From NCBI GenBank assembly GCA_963575645.1, contig OY754472.1, positions 25,669,401 to 25,733,400 on the forward strand: a stretch of 64,000 nt of DNA, in the 5' to 3' direction. Position 1 is the first letter of the stretch. Each line of letters begins with the position of its first letter. The notes beneath the pieces were generated by a model that was given only the letters and a program-made list of their open reading frames with translations, searched no databases and had not been told where the DNA came from. Below are positions 11,074-24,249 of this stretch, one piece after another. The position numbers were made by a program, and so were the translations under genes. The stretch is from Xanthostigma xanthostigma (Eukaryota > Arthropoda > Insecta > Raphidioptera > Raphidiidae).

Positions 11074-12125
11074 TATTTCATGAAGGTAAGTCTATTTTTA
11101 CTATAACATTCAGGTTTGGATCATTCTCTCATAAGAAAATACAAACTGCATATTAACCATTATTTAAACGCAGACAAGCAGTTTTTACATGCTTTACGAC
11201 AATTAGGTGCAAATGAGTCTTTATACGCAAAATTGCTTTATTTCATGAGTGTAAGTCTATTTACACTATAACATTCAGGTTTGGATCATTCTCTCATAAG
11301 AAAATGCAAACTGCATATTAACCATTATTTAAACGCAGACAAGCAGTTTTTACATGCTTCACGACAATTGCGTGCAAATTAGTCCTTATAGGCAAAATTG
11401 CTTTATTTCATCAGGGTATGTCTATTTGCACTATAACATTCAGGTTTGGATCATTTTCTCATAAGAAAATGCAAACTGCATATTAACCGTTATTTTAACG
11501 CATACAAACAGTTTTTACATGCTTTATGACAATTAGAGGCAAATGAGTCCTTATAGGCAAACTTGCTTTATTTCATGAAGGTAAGTCTATTTTTACTATA
11601 ACATTCAGGTTTGGATCATTCTCTCATAAGAAAATACAAACTGCATATTAACCATTATTTAAACGCAGACAAGCAGTTTTTACATGCTTTACGACAATTA
11701 GGTGCAAATGAGTCTTTATAGGCAAAATTGCTTTATTTCATGAGTTGAAGTCTATTTACACTATAACATTCAGGTTTGGATCATTCTCTCATAAGAAAAT
11801 GCACTGCATATTAACTATTATTTTAACGCATACAAGCAGTTTTTACAAGCTTTATGACAATTAGGTGCAAATGAGTCCTTATAGGCAAAATTGCTTTATT
11901 TCATCAGGGTATGTCTATTTACACTATAACATTCAGGTTTGGATCATTCTCTCATAAGAAAATGCAAACTGCATATTAACCATTATTTTAACGCATACAA
12001 GCAGTTTTTACATGCTTTATGACAATTAGAGGCAAATGAGTCCTTATAGGCAAAATTGCTTTATTTCATGAAGGTAAGTCTATTTACACTATAACATTCA
12101 GGTTTGGATCATTCTCTCATAAGAA
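10641..12125 (+). repeat. 495-bp trimer HOR, about three copies
   Basis: The derived motif aaaatacaaactgc occurs at 10641, 11136 and 11631, exactly 495 bp apart. The intervening order is the same each time: a monomer ending taggtgcaaatgagtctttata, then one with gagtgtaag or gagttgaag, then catcagggtatgtc ending gaggcaaatg. The same trimer run appears in the duplicated segment at 20878, 21373 and 21868, and inside Y at 34592, 35087 and 35582. A 2-bp deletion (gcactgcat, near 11802) marks only this copy. Confidence 0.82.
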
Positions 12126-13440
12126 AATGCAAACTGCATATTAACCATTATTTTAACGCAGACAAGCAGTTTTTACATGCTTCACGACAATTGCGTGCAA
12201 ATGAGTCCTTATAGGCAAAATTGCTTTATTTCATGAAGGTAAGTCTATTTACACTATAACATTCAGGTTTGGATCATTCTCTCATAAGAAAATGCAAACT
12301 TCATATTAACCATTATTTTAACGCTGACAAGCAGTTTTTACATGCTTTATGACAATTAGGGGCAAATGAGTCCTTATAGGCAAAATTGCTTTATTTCATG
12401 AAGGTAAGTCTATTTACACTATAACATTCAGGTTTGGATCATTCTCTCATAAGAAAATGCAAACTGCATATTAACCATTATTTTAACGCAGACAAGCAGA
12501 TTTTACATGCTTCACGACAATTGCGTGCAAATAAGTCCTTATAGGCAAAATTGCTTTTTTTTACAAAGGTAAGTCTATTTACACTATTTACACTATAACA
12601 TTCAGGTTTGGATCATTCTCTCATAAGAAAATACAAACTGCATATTAACCATTATTTAAACGCAGACAAGCAGTTTTTACATGCTTTACGACAATTAGGT
12701 GCAAATGAGTCTTTATAGGCAAAATTGCTTTATTTCATGAAGGTAAGTCTATTTACACTATAACATTCAGGTTTGGATCATTCTCTCATAAGAAAATGCA
12801 AACTGCATATTTACTATCATTTTCACACAGACAAGCAGTTTTTACATGCTTCACGACAATTGCGTGCAAATTAGTCCTTATAGGCAAAATTGCTTTATTT
12901 CATCAGGGTATGTCTATTTACACTATAACATTCAGGTTTGGATCATTCTCTCATAAGAAAATGCAAACTGCATATTAACCATTATTTTAACGCATACAAG
13001 CAGTTTTTACATGCTTTATGACAATTAGAGGCAAATGAGTCCTTATAGGCAATATTGCTTTATTTCATGAAGGTAAGTCTATTTTTACTATAACATTCAG
13101 GTTTGGATCATTCTCTCATAAGAAAATACAAACTGCATATTAACCATTATTTAAACGCAGACAAGCAGTTTTTACATGCTTTACGACAATTAGGTGCAAA
13201 TGAGTCTTTATAGGCAAAATTGCTTTATTTCATGAGTGTAAGTCTATTTACACTATAACATTCAGGTTTGGATCATTCTCCCATAAGAAAATGCAAACTG
13301 AATATTAACTATTATTTTAACGCATACAAGCAGTTTTTACAAGCTTTATGACAATTAGGTGCAAATGAGTCCTTATAGGCAAAATTGCTTTATTTCATCA
13401 GGGTATGTCTATTTACACTATAACATTCAGGTTTGGATCA
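11074..13440 (+). repeat. Monomers after the second 32-monomer unit
   Basis: This holds the second and third trimer copies, then about nine further monomers, including the 9-bp slippage monomer, one with cacacagac near 12824 and one with cccataag and a tgaatatt change near 13279-13302. The whole segment is copied at 21313-23679. Nothing other than satellite sequence is present. Confidence 0.8.
12578..12595 (+). repeat. 9-bp slippage duplication of tttacacta
   Basis: Two adjacent copies of tttacacta replace the single one seen in almost every other monomer. The same event is found at 22817-22834 and 24476-24493, and not in related monomers near 9925, 14725, 20170, 34540 or 54845. It is therefore a shared derived marker for duplications that copied this monomer. 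Confidence 0.9.
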
Positions 13441-13890
13441 TCCTCTCATAAGAAAATGCAAACTGCATATTTACTATTATTTTCACGCAGACAAGCAGTT
13501 TTTACATGCTTCACAACAATTGCGTTCAAATGAGTCTTTATAGGCAAAATTGCTTTATTTTACAAAGGTAAGTCTATTTACACTATAACATTCAGGTTTG
13601 GATCATTCTCTCATAAGAAAATGCAAAATGCATATTTACCATTATTTTAACGCAGACAAGCAGTTTTTACATGCTTTATGACAGTTAGGGGCAAATGAGT
13701 CCTTATAGGCAAAATTGCTTTATTTCATGAAGGTAAGTCTATTTACACTATAACATTCATGTTTGGATCATTCTCTCATAAGAAAATGCAAACTGCATAT
13801 TTACTATTATTTTCACGCAGACAAGCAGTTTTTACATGCTTCACGACAATTGCGTGCGAATGAGTCCTTATAGGCAAAATTGCTTTATTT
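13430..13890 (+). repeat. Partial W module (first three monomers)
   Basis: The tcctctc variant at 13441, ttcaaatgag near 13526, gcaaaatgcatatt at 13623, acagttagggg near 13681, the private tcatgtttgg near 13758 and gcgaatgag near 13857 match 18885-19340 at offset 5444. The tcatgtttgg variant is shared only by these two places. After about 13900 the sequence changes to the 11-monomer unit, so W is broken here. Confidence 0.8.
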
Positions 13891-15673
13891 TACAAAGGTA
13901 AGTCTATTTTCACTATACCATTCAGGTTTGGATCATTCTCTCATAAGAAAATGCAAACTGCATATTAACTATTATTTTAACGCATACAAGCAGTTTTTAC
14001 AAGCTTTATGACAATTAGGTGCAAATGAGTCCTTATAGGCAAAATTGCTTTATTTCATCAGGGTATGTCTATTTACACTATAACATTCAGGTTTGGATCA
14101 TTCTCTCATAAGAAAATGCAAACTGCATATTAACCATTATTTTAACGCATACAAGCAGTTTTTACATGCTTTATGACAATTAGGGGCAAATGAGTCCTTA
14201 TAGGCAAAATTGCTTTATTTCATGAAGGTAAGTCTATTTACACTATAAAATTCAGGTTTGGATCATTCTCTCATAAGAAAATGCAAACTGCATATTAACC
14301 ATTATTTTAACGCATACAAGCAGTTTTTACATGCTTTATGACAATTAGGGGCAAATGAGCCCTTATAGGCAAAATTGCTTTATTTCATGAAGGTAAGTCT
14401 ATTTACACTATAACATTCAGGTTTGGATCATTCTCTCATAAGAAAATGCAAACTTCATATTAACCATTATTTTAACGCTGACAAGCAGTTTTTACATGCT
14501 TTATGACAATTAGGGGCAAATGAGTCCTTATAGGCAAAATTGCTTTATTTCATGAAGGTAAGTCTATTTACACTATAACATTCAGGTTCGGATCATTCTC
14601 TCATAAGAAAATGCAAACTGCATATTAACCATTATTTTAACGCAGACAAGCAGATTTTACATGCTTCACGACAATTGCGTGCAAATGAGTCCTTATAGGC
14701 AAAATTGCTTTTTTTTACAAAGGTAAGTCTATTTACACTATAACATTCAGGTTTGGATCATTCTCTCATAAGAAAATACAAACTGCATATTAACCATTAT
14801 TTAAACGCAGACAAGCAGCTTTTACATGCTTTACGACAATTTGGTGCAAATGAGTCTTTATAGGCAAAATTGCTTTATTTCATGAGTGTAAGTCTATTTA
14901 CACTATAACATTCAGGCTTGGATCATTCTCTCATAAGAAAATGCAAACTGCATATTTACTATCATTTTCACACAGACAAGCAGTTTTTACATGCTTCACG
15001 ACAATTGCGTGCAAATTAGTCCTTAGAGGCAAAATTGCTTTATTTTACAAAGGTAAGTCTATTTACACTATAACATTCAGGTTTGGATCATTCTCTCATA
15101 AGAAAATACAAACTGCATATTAACCATTATTTAAACGCAGACAAGCAGTTTTTACATGCTTTACGACAATTAGGTGCAAATGAGTCTTTATAGGCAAAAT
15201 TGCTTTATTTCATGAGTGTAAGTCTATTTACACTATAACATTCAGGTTTGGATCATTAACTCATAAGAAAATGCAAACTGCATATTAACTATTATTTTAA
15301 CGCATACAAGCAGTTTTTAAAAGCTTTATGACAATTAGGTGCAAATGAGTCCTTATAGGCAAAATTGCTTTATTTCATGAAGGTAAGTCTATTTTTACTA
15401 TACATTCAGGTTTGGATCATTCTCTCATAAGAAAATGCAAACTGCATATTAACCATTATTTTAACGCATACAAGCAGTTTTTACATGCTTTATGACAATT
15501 AGGAGCAAATGAGTCCTTATAGGCAAAATTGCTTTATTTCATGAAGGTAAGTCTATTTACACTATAACATTCAGGTTTGGATCATTCTCTCATAAGAAAA
15601 TGCAAACTGCATATTAACCATTATTTAAACGCAGACAAGCAGTTTTTACATGCTTCACGACAATTGCGTGCAA
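13860..15673 (+). repeat. 11-monomer tandem duplication, copy 1
   Basis: Markers recur 1814 bp downstream: cactatacca at 13911 and 15725, ctataaaattcagg near 14243 and 16057, gagcccttat near 14358 and 16172, ggttcggatc near 14586 and 16400, gatcattaactc near 15251 and 17065, and ttactatacattc near 15395 and 17209. Similarity fails only in the last 80 bp or so of the copy. Confidence 0.87.
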
Positions 15674-17424
15674 ATGAGTCCTTTAAGGCAAAATTGCTTT
15701 ATTTTACAAAGGTAAGTCTATTTTCACTATACCATTCAGGTTTGGATCATTCTCTCATAAGAAAATGCAAACTGCATATTAACTATTATTTTAACGCATA
15801 CAAGCAGTTTTTACAAGCTTTATGACAATTAGGTGCAAATGAGTCCTTATAGGCAAAATTGCTTTATTTCATCAGGGTATGTCTATTTACACTATAACAT
15901 TCAGGTTTGGATCATTCTCTCATAAGAAAATGCAAACTGCATATTAACCATTATTTTAACGCATACAAGCAGTTTTTACATGCTTTATGACAATTAGGGG
16001 CAAATGAGTCCTTATAGGCAAAATTGCTTTATTTCATGAAGGTAAGTCTATTTACACTATAAAATTCAGGTTTGGATCATTCTCTCATAAGAAAATGCAA
16101 ACTGCATATTAACCATTATTTTAACGCATACAAGCAGTTTTTACATGCTTTATGACAATTAGGGGCAAATGAGCCCTTATAGGCAAAATTGCTTTATTTC
16201 ATGAAGGTAAGTCTATTTACACTATAACATTCAGGTTTGGATCATTCTCTCATAAGAAAATGCAAACTTCATATTAACCATTATTTTAACGCTGACAAGC
16301 AGTTTTTACATGCTTTATGACAATTAGGGGCAAATGAGTCCTTATAGGCAAAATTGCTTTATTTCATGAAGGTAAGTCTATTTACACTATAACATTCAGG
16401 TTCGGATCATTCTCTCATAAGAAAATGCAAACTGCATATTAACCATTATTTTAACGCAGACAAGCAGATTTTACATGCTTCACGACAATTGCGTGCAAAT
16501 GAGTCCTTATAGGCAAAATTGCTTTTTTTTACAAAGGTAAGTCTTTTTACACTATAACATTCAGGTTTGGATCATTCTCTCATAAGAAAATACAAACTGC
16601 ATATTAACCATTATTTAAACGCAGACAAGCAGTTTTTACATGCTTTACGACAATTTGGTGCAAATGAGTCTTTATAGGCAAAATTGCTTTATTTCATGAG
16701 TGTAAGTCTATTTACACTATAACATTCAGGCTTGGATCATTCTCTCATAAGAAAATGCAAACTGCATATTTACTATCATTTTCACACAGACAAGCAGTTT
16801 TTACATGCTTCACGACAATTGCGTGCAAATTAGTCCTTATAGGCAAAATTGCTTTATTTTACAAAGGTAAGTCTATTTAAACTATAACATTCAGGTTTGG
16901 ATCATTCTCTCATAAGAAAATACAAACTGCATATTAACCATTATTTAAACGCAGACAAGCAGTTTTTACATGCTTTACGACAATTAGGTGCAAATGAGTC
17001 TTTATAGGCAAAATTGCTTTATTTCATGAGTTTAAGTCTATTTACACTATAACATTCAGGTTTGGATCATTAACTCATAAGAAAATGCAAACTGCATATT
17101 AACTATTATTTTAACGCATACAAGCAGTTTTTACAAGCTTTATGACAATTAGGTGCAAATGAGTCCTTATAGGCAAAATTGCTTTATTTCATGAAGGTAA
17201 GTCTATTTTTACTATACATTCAGGTTTGGATCATTCTCTCATAAGAAAATGCAAACTGCATATTAACCATTATTTTAACGCATACAAGCAGTTTTTACAT
17301 GCTTTATGACAATTAGGAGCAAATGAGTCCTTATAGGCAAAATTGCTTTATTTCATGAAGGTAAGTCTATTTACACTATAACATTCAGGTTTGGATCATT
17401 CTCTCATAAGAAAATGCAAACTGC
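15674..17424 (+). repeat. 11-monomer tandem duplication, copy 2
   Basis: Collinear with copy 1 as listed there, with occasional private changes such as gtctttttac near 16541, tttaaactat near 16876 and gagtttaag near 17027. After about 17424 two extra monomers intervene before a third, shorter recurrence of the same start (cactatacca at 17869, 13 monomers after 15725). Confidence 0.85.
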
Positions 17425-18840
17425 ATATTAACCATTATTTTAACGCATACAAACAGTTTTTACATGCTTTATGACAATTAGAGGCAAATGAGTCCTTATA
17501 GGCAAAATTGCTTTATTTCATGAAGGTAAGTCTATTTACACTATAACATTCAGGTTTAGATCATTCTCTCATAAGAAAATGCAAACTGCATATTAACCAT
17601 TATTTTAACGCATACAAGCAGTTTTTACATGCTTTATGACAATTAGGGACAAATGAGTCCTTATAGGCAAAATTGCTTTATTTCATGAAGGTAAGTCTAT
17701 TTACACTATAACATTCAGGTTTGGATCATTCTCTCATAAGAAAATGCAAACTGCATATGAACCATTATTTAAACGCAGACAAGCAGTTTTTACATGCTTC
17801 ACGACAATTGCGTGCAAATGAGTCCTTATAGGCAAAATTGCTTTATTTTACAAAGGTAAGTCTATTTTCACTATACCATTCAGGTTTGGATCATTCTCTC
17901 ATAAGAAAATGCAAACTGAATATTAACTATTATTTTAACGCATACAAGCAGTTTTTACAAGCTTTATGACAATTAGGTGCAAATGAGTCCTTATAGGCAA
18001 AATTGCTTTATTTCATCAGGGTATGTCTATTTACACTATAACATTCAGGTTTGGATCATTCTCTCATAAGAAAATGCAAACTGCATTATAACCATTATTT
18101 TAACGCATACAAGCAGTTTTTACATGCTTTATGACAATTAGGGGCAATTGAGTCCTTATAGGCAAAATTGCTTTATTTCATGAAGGTAAGTCTATTTACA
18201 CTATAACATTCAGGTTTGGATCATTCTCTCATAAGAAAATGCAAACTTCATATTAACCATTATTTTAACGCTGACAAGCAGTTTTTACATGCTTTATGAC
18301 AATTAGGGGCAAATGAGTCCTTATAGGCAAAATTGCTTTATTTCATCAGAGTATGTCTACTTACACTATAACATTCAGGTTTGGATCATTCTCTCATAAG
18401 AAAATGTAAACTGCATATTAACCATTATTTTAACGCATACAAGCAGTTTTTACATGCTTTATGACAATTAGGGGCAAATAAGTCCTTATAGGCAAAATTG
18501 CTTTCTTTCATGAAGGTAAGTCTATTTACACTATAACATTCAGGTTTGGATCATTCTCTCATAAGAAAATGCAAACTTCATATTAACCATTATTTTAACG
18601 CTGACAAGCAGTTTTTACATGCTTTATGATAATTAGGGGCAAATGAGTCCTTATAGGCAAAATTGCTTTATTTCATGAAGGTAAGTCTATTTACACTATA
18701 ACATTCAGGTTTGGATCATTCTCTTATAAGAAAATGCAAACTGCATATTAACCATTATTTTAACGCAGACAAGCAGATTTTACATGCTTCACGACAATTG
18801 CGTGCAAATGAGTCCTTATAGGCAAAATTGCTTTATTTCA
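17425..18840 (+). repeat. Nine monomers between the 11-mer unit and W
   Basis: Satellite only. Markers are tttagatcattc near 17557, gggacaaatg near 17645, catatgaacc near 17753, gcattataacc near 18084 (bases permuted, length kept), atcagagtatg near 18345 and gctttctttc near 18500. The segment is copied at about 27508-28924 and recurs in diverged form at about 57490-58310. Confidence 0.8.
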
Positions 18841-19577
18841 TGTGGGTTAAGTCTATTTACACTATAACATTCAGGTTTGGATCATCCTCTCATAAGAAAA
18901 TGCAAACTGCATATTTACTATTATTTTCACGCAGACAAGCAGTTTTTACATGCTTCACAACAATTGCGTTCAAATGAGTCCTTATAGGCAAAATTGCTTT
19001 ATTTTACAAAGGTAAGTCTATTTACACTATAACATTCAGGTTTGGATCATTCTCTCATAAGAAAATGCAAAATGCATATTTACCATTATTTTAACGCAGA
19101 CAAGCAGTTTTTACATGCTTTATGACAGTTAGGGGCAAATGAGTCCTTATAGGCAAAATTGCTTTATTTCATGAAGGTAAGTCTATTTACACTATAACAT
19201 TCATGTTTGGATCATTCTCTCATAAGAAAATGCAAACTGCATATTTACTATTATTTTCACGCAGACAAGCAGTTTTTACATGCTTCACGACAATTGCGTG
19301 CGAATGAGTCCTTATAGGCAAAATTGCTTTATTTTACAAAGGTAAGTCTATTTACACTATAACATTCAGGTTTGGATCAATCTCTCATAAGAAAGTGCAA
19401 GCTGCATATTAACTATTATTTTAACGCATACAAGCTGTTTTTACATGCTTTATGACAATTAGGTGCAAATGAGTCCTTATAGGCAAAATTGCTTTATTTT
19501 TATGAGGGTAAGTCTATTTTCACTATTACATTCAGGTTTGGATCATTCTCTCATAAGAAAATGCAAACTGCATATTA
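18841..19577 (+). repeat. W module, truncated copy ending at the 10.2-kb junction
   Basis: It begins with tgtgggttaagtc, the likely sister of the tgtgggtaaagtc that opens later X and Y units. It proceeds through tcctctc, acagttagggg, gcgaatgag and gaaagtgcaagc to ttatgagggtaag. About 19577 it switches from the W path into sequence matching 9341 onward. This switch is the tandem junction of the 10.2-kb duplication. Confidence 0.82.
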
Positions 19578-22500
19578 ACCATTATTTTAACGCATACAAG
19601 CAGTTTTTACATGCTTTATGACAATTAGAGGCAAATGAGTCCTTATAGGCAAAATTGCTTTATTTCATGAAGGTAAGTCTATTTTTACTATAACATTCAG
19701 GTTTGGATCATTCTCTCATAAGAAAATGCAAACAGCATATAAACCATTATTTTAACGCATACAAGCAGTTTTTACATGCTTTATGACAATTAGGGGCAAA
19801 TGAGTCCTTATAGGCAAAATTGCTTTATTTCATGAAGGTAAGTCTATTTACACTATGACATTCAGGTTTGGATCATTCTCTCATAAGAAAATGCAAACTT
19901 CATATTAACCATTATTTTAACTCTGACAAGCAGTTTTTACATGCTTTATGACAAATAGGGGCAAATGAGTCCTTATAGGCAAAATTGCTTTATTTCATGA
20001 AGGTAAGTCTATTTACACTATAACATTCAGGTTTGGATCATTCTCTCATAAGAAAATGCAAACTGCATATTAACCATTATTTTAACGCAGACAAGCAGAT
20101 TTTACATGCTTCACGACAATTGCGTGCAAATAAGTCCTTATAGGCAAAATTGCTTTTTTTTACAAAGGTAAGTCTATTTACACTATAACATTCAGGTTTG
20201 GATCATTCTCTCATAAGAAAATGCAAGCTTCATATTAACCATTATTTTAACGCTGACAAGCAGTTTTTACATGCTTTATGACAATTAGGGGCAAATGAGT
20301 CCTTATAGGCAAAATTGCTTTATTTCATGAAGGTAAGTCTATTTACACTATAACATTCAGGTTTGGATCATTCTCTCATTAGAAAATGCAAACTGCATAT
20401 TAACCATTATTTTAACGCAGACAAGCAGTTTTTACATGCTTTACGACAATTGCGTGCAAATGAGTCCTTATAGGTAAAATTGCTTTATTTTACAAAGGTA
20501 AGTCCATTTACACTATAACATTCAGGTTTGGATCATTTTCTCAAAAGATAATTCAAATTGATCATTTCTTATTATTTTCACGCAGACAAGCAGTTTTTAC
20601 ATGCTTTATGACAAATAGGGGCAAATGAGTCCTTATAGGCAAAATTGCTTTATTTCATGAAGGTAAGTCTATTTACACTATAACATTCAGGTTTGGATCA
20701 TTCTCTCATAAGAAAATGCAAACTGCATATTAACCATTATTTTAACGCAGACAAGCAGATTTTACATGCTTCACGACAATTGCGTGCAAATGAGTCCTTA
20801 TAGGCAAAATTGCTTTTTTTTACAAAGGTAAGTCTATTTACACTATAACATTCAGGTTTGGATCATTCTCTCATAAGAAAATACAAACTGCATATTAACC
20901 ATTATTTAAACGCAGACAAGCAGTTTTTACATGCTTTACGACAATTAGGTGCAAATGAGTCTTTATACGCAAAATTGCTTTATTTCATGAGTGTAAGTCT
21001 ATTTACACTATAACATTCAGGTTTGGATCATTCTCTCATAAGAAAATGCAAACTGCATATTTCCTATCATTTTCACACAGACAAGCAGTTTTTACATGCT
21101 TCACGACAATTGCGTGCAAATTAGTCCTTATAGGCAAAATTGCTTTATTTCATCAGGGTATGTCTATTTACACTATAACATTCAGGTTTGGATCATTCTC
21201 TCATAAGAAAATGCAAACTGCATATTAACCATTATTTTAACGCATACAAACAGTTTTTACATGCTTTATGACAATTAGAGGCAAATGAGTCCTTATAGGC
21301 AAAATTGCTTTATTTCATGAAGGTAAGTCTATTTTTACTATAACATTCAGGTTTGGATCATTCTCTCATAAGAAAATACAAACTGCATATTAACCATTAT
21401 TTAAACGCAGACAAGCAGTTTTTACATGCTTTACGACAATTAGGTGCAAATGAGTCTTTATACGCAAAATTGCTTTATTTCATGAGTGTAAGTCTATTTA
21501 CACTATAACATTCAGGTTTGGATCATTCTCTCATAAGAAAATGCAAACTGCATATTAACCATTATTTAAACGCAGACAAGCAGTTTTTACATGCTTCACG
21601 ACAATTGCGTGCAAATTAGTCCTTATAGGCAAAATTGCTTTATTTCATCAGGGTATGTCTATTTGCACTATAACATTCAGGTTTGGATCATTTTCTCATA
21701 AGAAAATGCAAACTGCACATTAACCATTATTTTAACGCATACAAACAGTTTTTACATGCTTTATGACAATTAGAGGCAAATGAGTCCTTATAGGCAAACT
21801 TGCTTTATTTCATGAAGGTAAGTCTATTTTTACTATAACATTCAGGTTTGGATCATTCTCTCATAAGAAAATACAAACTGCATATTAACCATTATTTAAA
21901 CGCAGACAAGCAGTTTTTACATGCTTTACGACAATTAGGTGCAAATGAGTCTTTATAGGCAAAATTGCTTTATTTCATGAGTTGAAGTCTATTTACACTA
22001 TAACATTCAGGTTTGGATCATTCTCTCATAAGAAAATGCAAACTGCATATTAACTATTATTTTAACGCATACAAGCAGTTTTTACAAGCTTTATGACAAT
22101 TAGGTGCAAATGAGTCCTTATAGGCAAAATTGCTTTATTTCATCAGGGTATGTCTATTTACACTATAACATTCAGGTTTGGATCATTCTCTCATAAGAAA
22201 ATGCAAACTGCATATTAACCATTATTTTAACGCATACAAGCAGTTTTTACATGCTTTATGACAATTAGAGGCAAATGAGTCCTTATAGGCAAAATTGCTT
22301 TATTTCATGAAGGTAAGTCTATTTACACTATAACATTCAGGTTTGGATCATTCTCTCATAAGAAAATGCAAACTGCATATTAACCATTATTTTAACGCAG
22401 ACAAGCAGTTTTTACATGCTTCACGACAATTGCGTGCAAATGAGTCCTTATAGGCAAAATTGCTTTATTTCATGAAGGTAAGTCTATTTACACTATAACA

Positions 22501-22590
22501 TTCAGGTTTGGATCATTCTCTCATAAGAAAATGCAAACTTCATATTAACCATTATTTTAACGCTGACAAGCAGTTTTTACATGCTTTATG

Positions 22591-24249
22591 ACAATTAGGG
22601 GCAAATGAGTCCTTATAGGCAAAATTGCTTTATTTCATGAAGGTAAGTCTATTTACACTATAACATTCAGGTTTGGATCATTCTCTCATAAGAAAATGCA
22701 AACTGCATATTAACCATTATTTTAACGCAGACAAGCAGATTTTACATGCTTCACGACAATTGCGTGCAAATAAGTCCTTATAGGCAAAATTGCTTTTTTT
22801 TACAAAGGTAAGTCTATTTACACTATTTACACTATAACATTCAGGTTTGGAACATTCTCTCATAAGAAAATACAAACTGCATATTAACCATTATTTAAAC
22901 GCAGACAAGCAGTTTTTACATGCTTTACGACAATTAGGTGCAAATGAGTCTTTATAGGCAAAATTGCTTTATTTCATGAAGGTAAGTCTATTTACACTAT
23001 AACATTCAGGTTTGGATCATTCTCTCATAAGAAAATGCAAACTGCATATTTACTATCATTTTCACACAGACAAGCAGTTTTTACATGCTTCACGACAATT
23101 GCGTGCAAATTAGTCCTTATAGGCAAAATTGCTTTATTTCATCAGGGTATGTCTATTTACACTATAACATTCAGGTTTGGATCATTCTCTCATAAGAAAA
23201 TGCAAACTGCATATTAACCATTATTTTAACGCATACAAACAGTTTTTACATGCTTTATGACAATTAGAGGCAAATGAGTCCTTATAGGCAATATTGCTTT
23301 ATTTCATGAAGGTAAGTCTATTTTTACTATAACATTCAGGTTTGGATCATTCTCTCATAAGAAAATACAAACTGCATATTAACCATTATTTAAACGCAGA
23401 CAAGCAGTTTTTACATGCTTTACGACAATTAGGTGCAAATGAGTCTTTATAGGCAAAATTGCTTTATTTCATGAGTGTAAGTCTATTTACACTATAACAT
23501 TCAGGTTTGGATCATTCTCCCATAAGAAAATGCAAACTGAATATTAACTATTATTTTAACGCATACAAGCAGTTTTTACAAGCTTTATGACAATTAGGTG
23601 CAAATGAGTCCTTATAGGCAAAATTGCTTTATTTCATCAGGGTATGTCTATTTACACTAAAACATTCAGGTTTGGATCATTCTCTCATAAGAAAATGCAA
23701 ACTGCATATTAACCATTATTTTAACGCATACAAACTGTTTTTACATGCTTTATGACAATTAGAGGCAAATGGGTCCTTATAGGCAAAATTGCTTTATTTC
23801 ATGAAGGTAAGTCTATTTACACTATAACATTCAGGTTTAGATCATTTTCTCATAAGAAAATGCAAACTGCATATTAACCATTATTTTAACGCATACAAGC
23901 AGTTTTTACATGCTTTATGACAATTAGGGACAAATGAGTCCTTATAGGCAAAATTGCTTTATTTCATGAAGGTAAGTCTATTTACACTATAACATTCAAG
24001 TTTGGATCTTTCTCTCATAAGAAAATGCAAACTGCATATTAACCATTATTTAAACGCAGACAAGCAGTTTTTACATGCTTCACGACAATTGCGTGCAAAT
24101 GAGTCCTTTAAGGCAAAATTGCTTTATTTTACAAAGGTAAGTCTATTTTCTCTATACCATTCAGGTTTGGATCATTCTCTCATAAGAAAATGCAAACTGC
24201 ATATTAACTATTATTTTAACGCATACAAGCAGTTTTTACAAGCTTTATG
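22591..24249 (+). repeat. 10-monomer tandem duplication (1659 bp), copy 1
   Basis: Features recur 1659 bp later: the 9-bp slippage at 22817 and 24476, cacacagac near 23064 and 24723, cccataag near 23519 and 25178, gggtccttat near 23771 and 25430, and ggatctttctc near 24004 and 25663. The length is 10 x 165 plus the 9-bp slippage. Private changes are tctctatacc near 24151 and caaactgttt near 23731. Confidence 0.88.

Larger units (their letters stand above)
9341..19577 (+). repeat. 10.2-kb tandem duplication, copy 1
   Basis: Variants at 9495-13440 recur at offset 10236-10239 in copy 2, for example aacagcatataaacc at 9495 and 19731. Variants at 15577-19577 recur at offset 10084, for example ctataccatt at 15725 and 25809 and gaaagtgcaagc near 19392 and 29476. 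The middle, 13441-15576, has been rearranged relative to copy 2. Copy 1 overlaps the end of the second 32-monomer unit, so that unit was already duplicated when this larger event happened. Confidence 0.83.

Noticed and set aside
12578..12595. Target-site duplication of a mobile element
   Set aside because: The two tttacacta copies are directly adjacent with nothing between them, so replication slippage is the simpler explanation.
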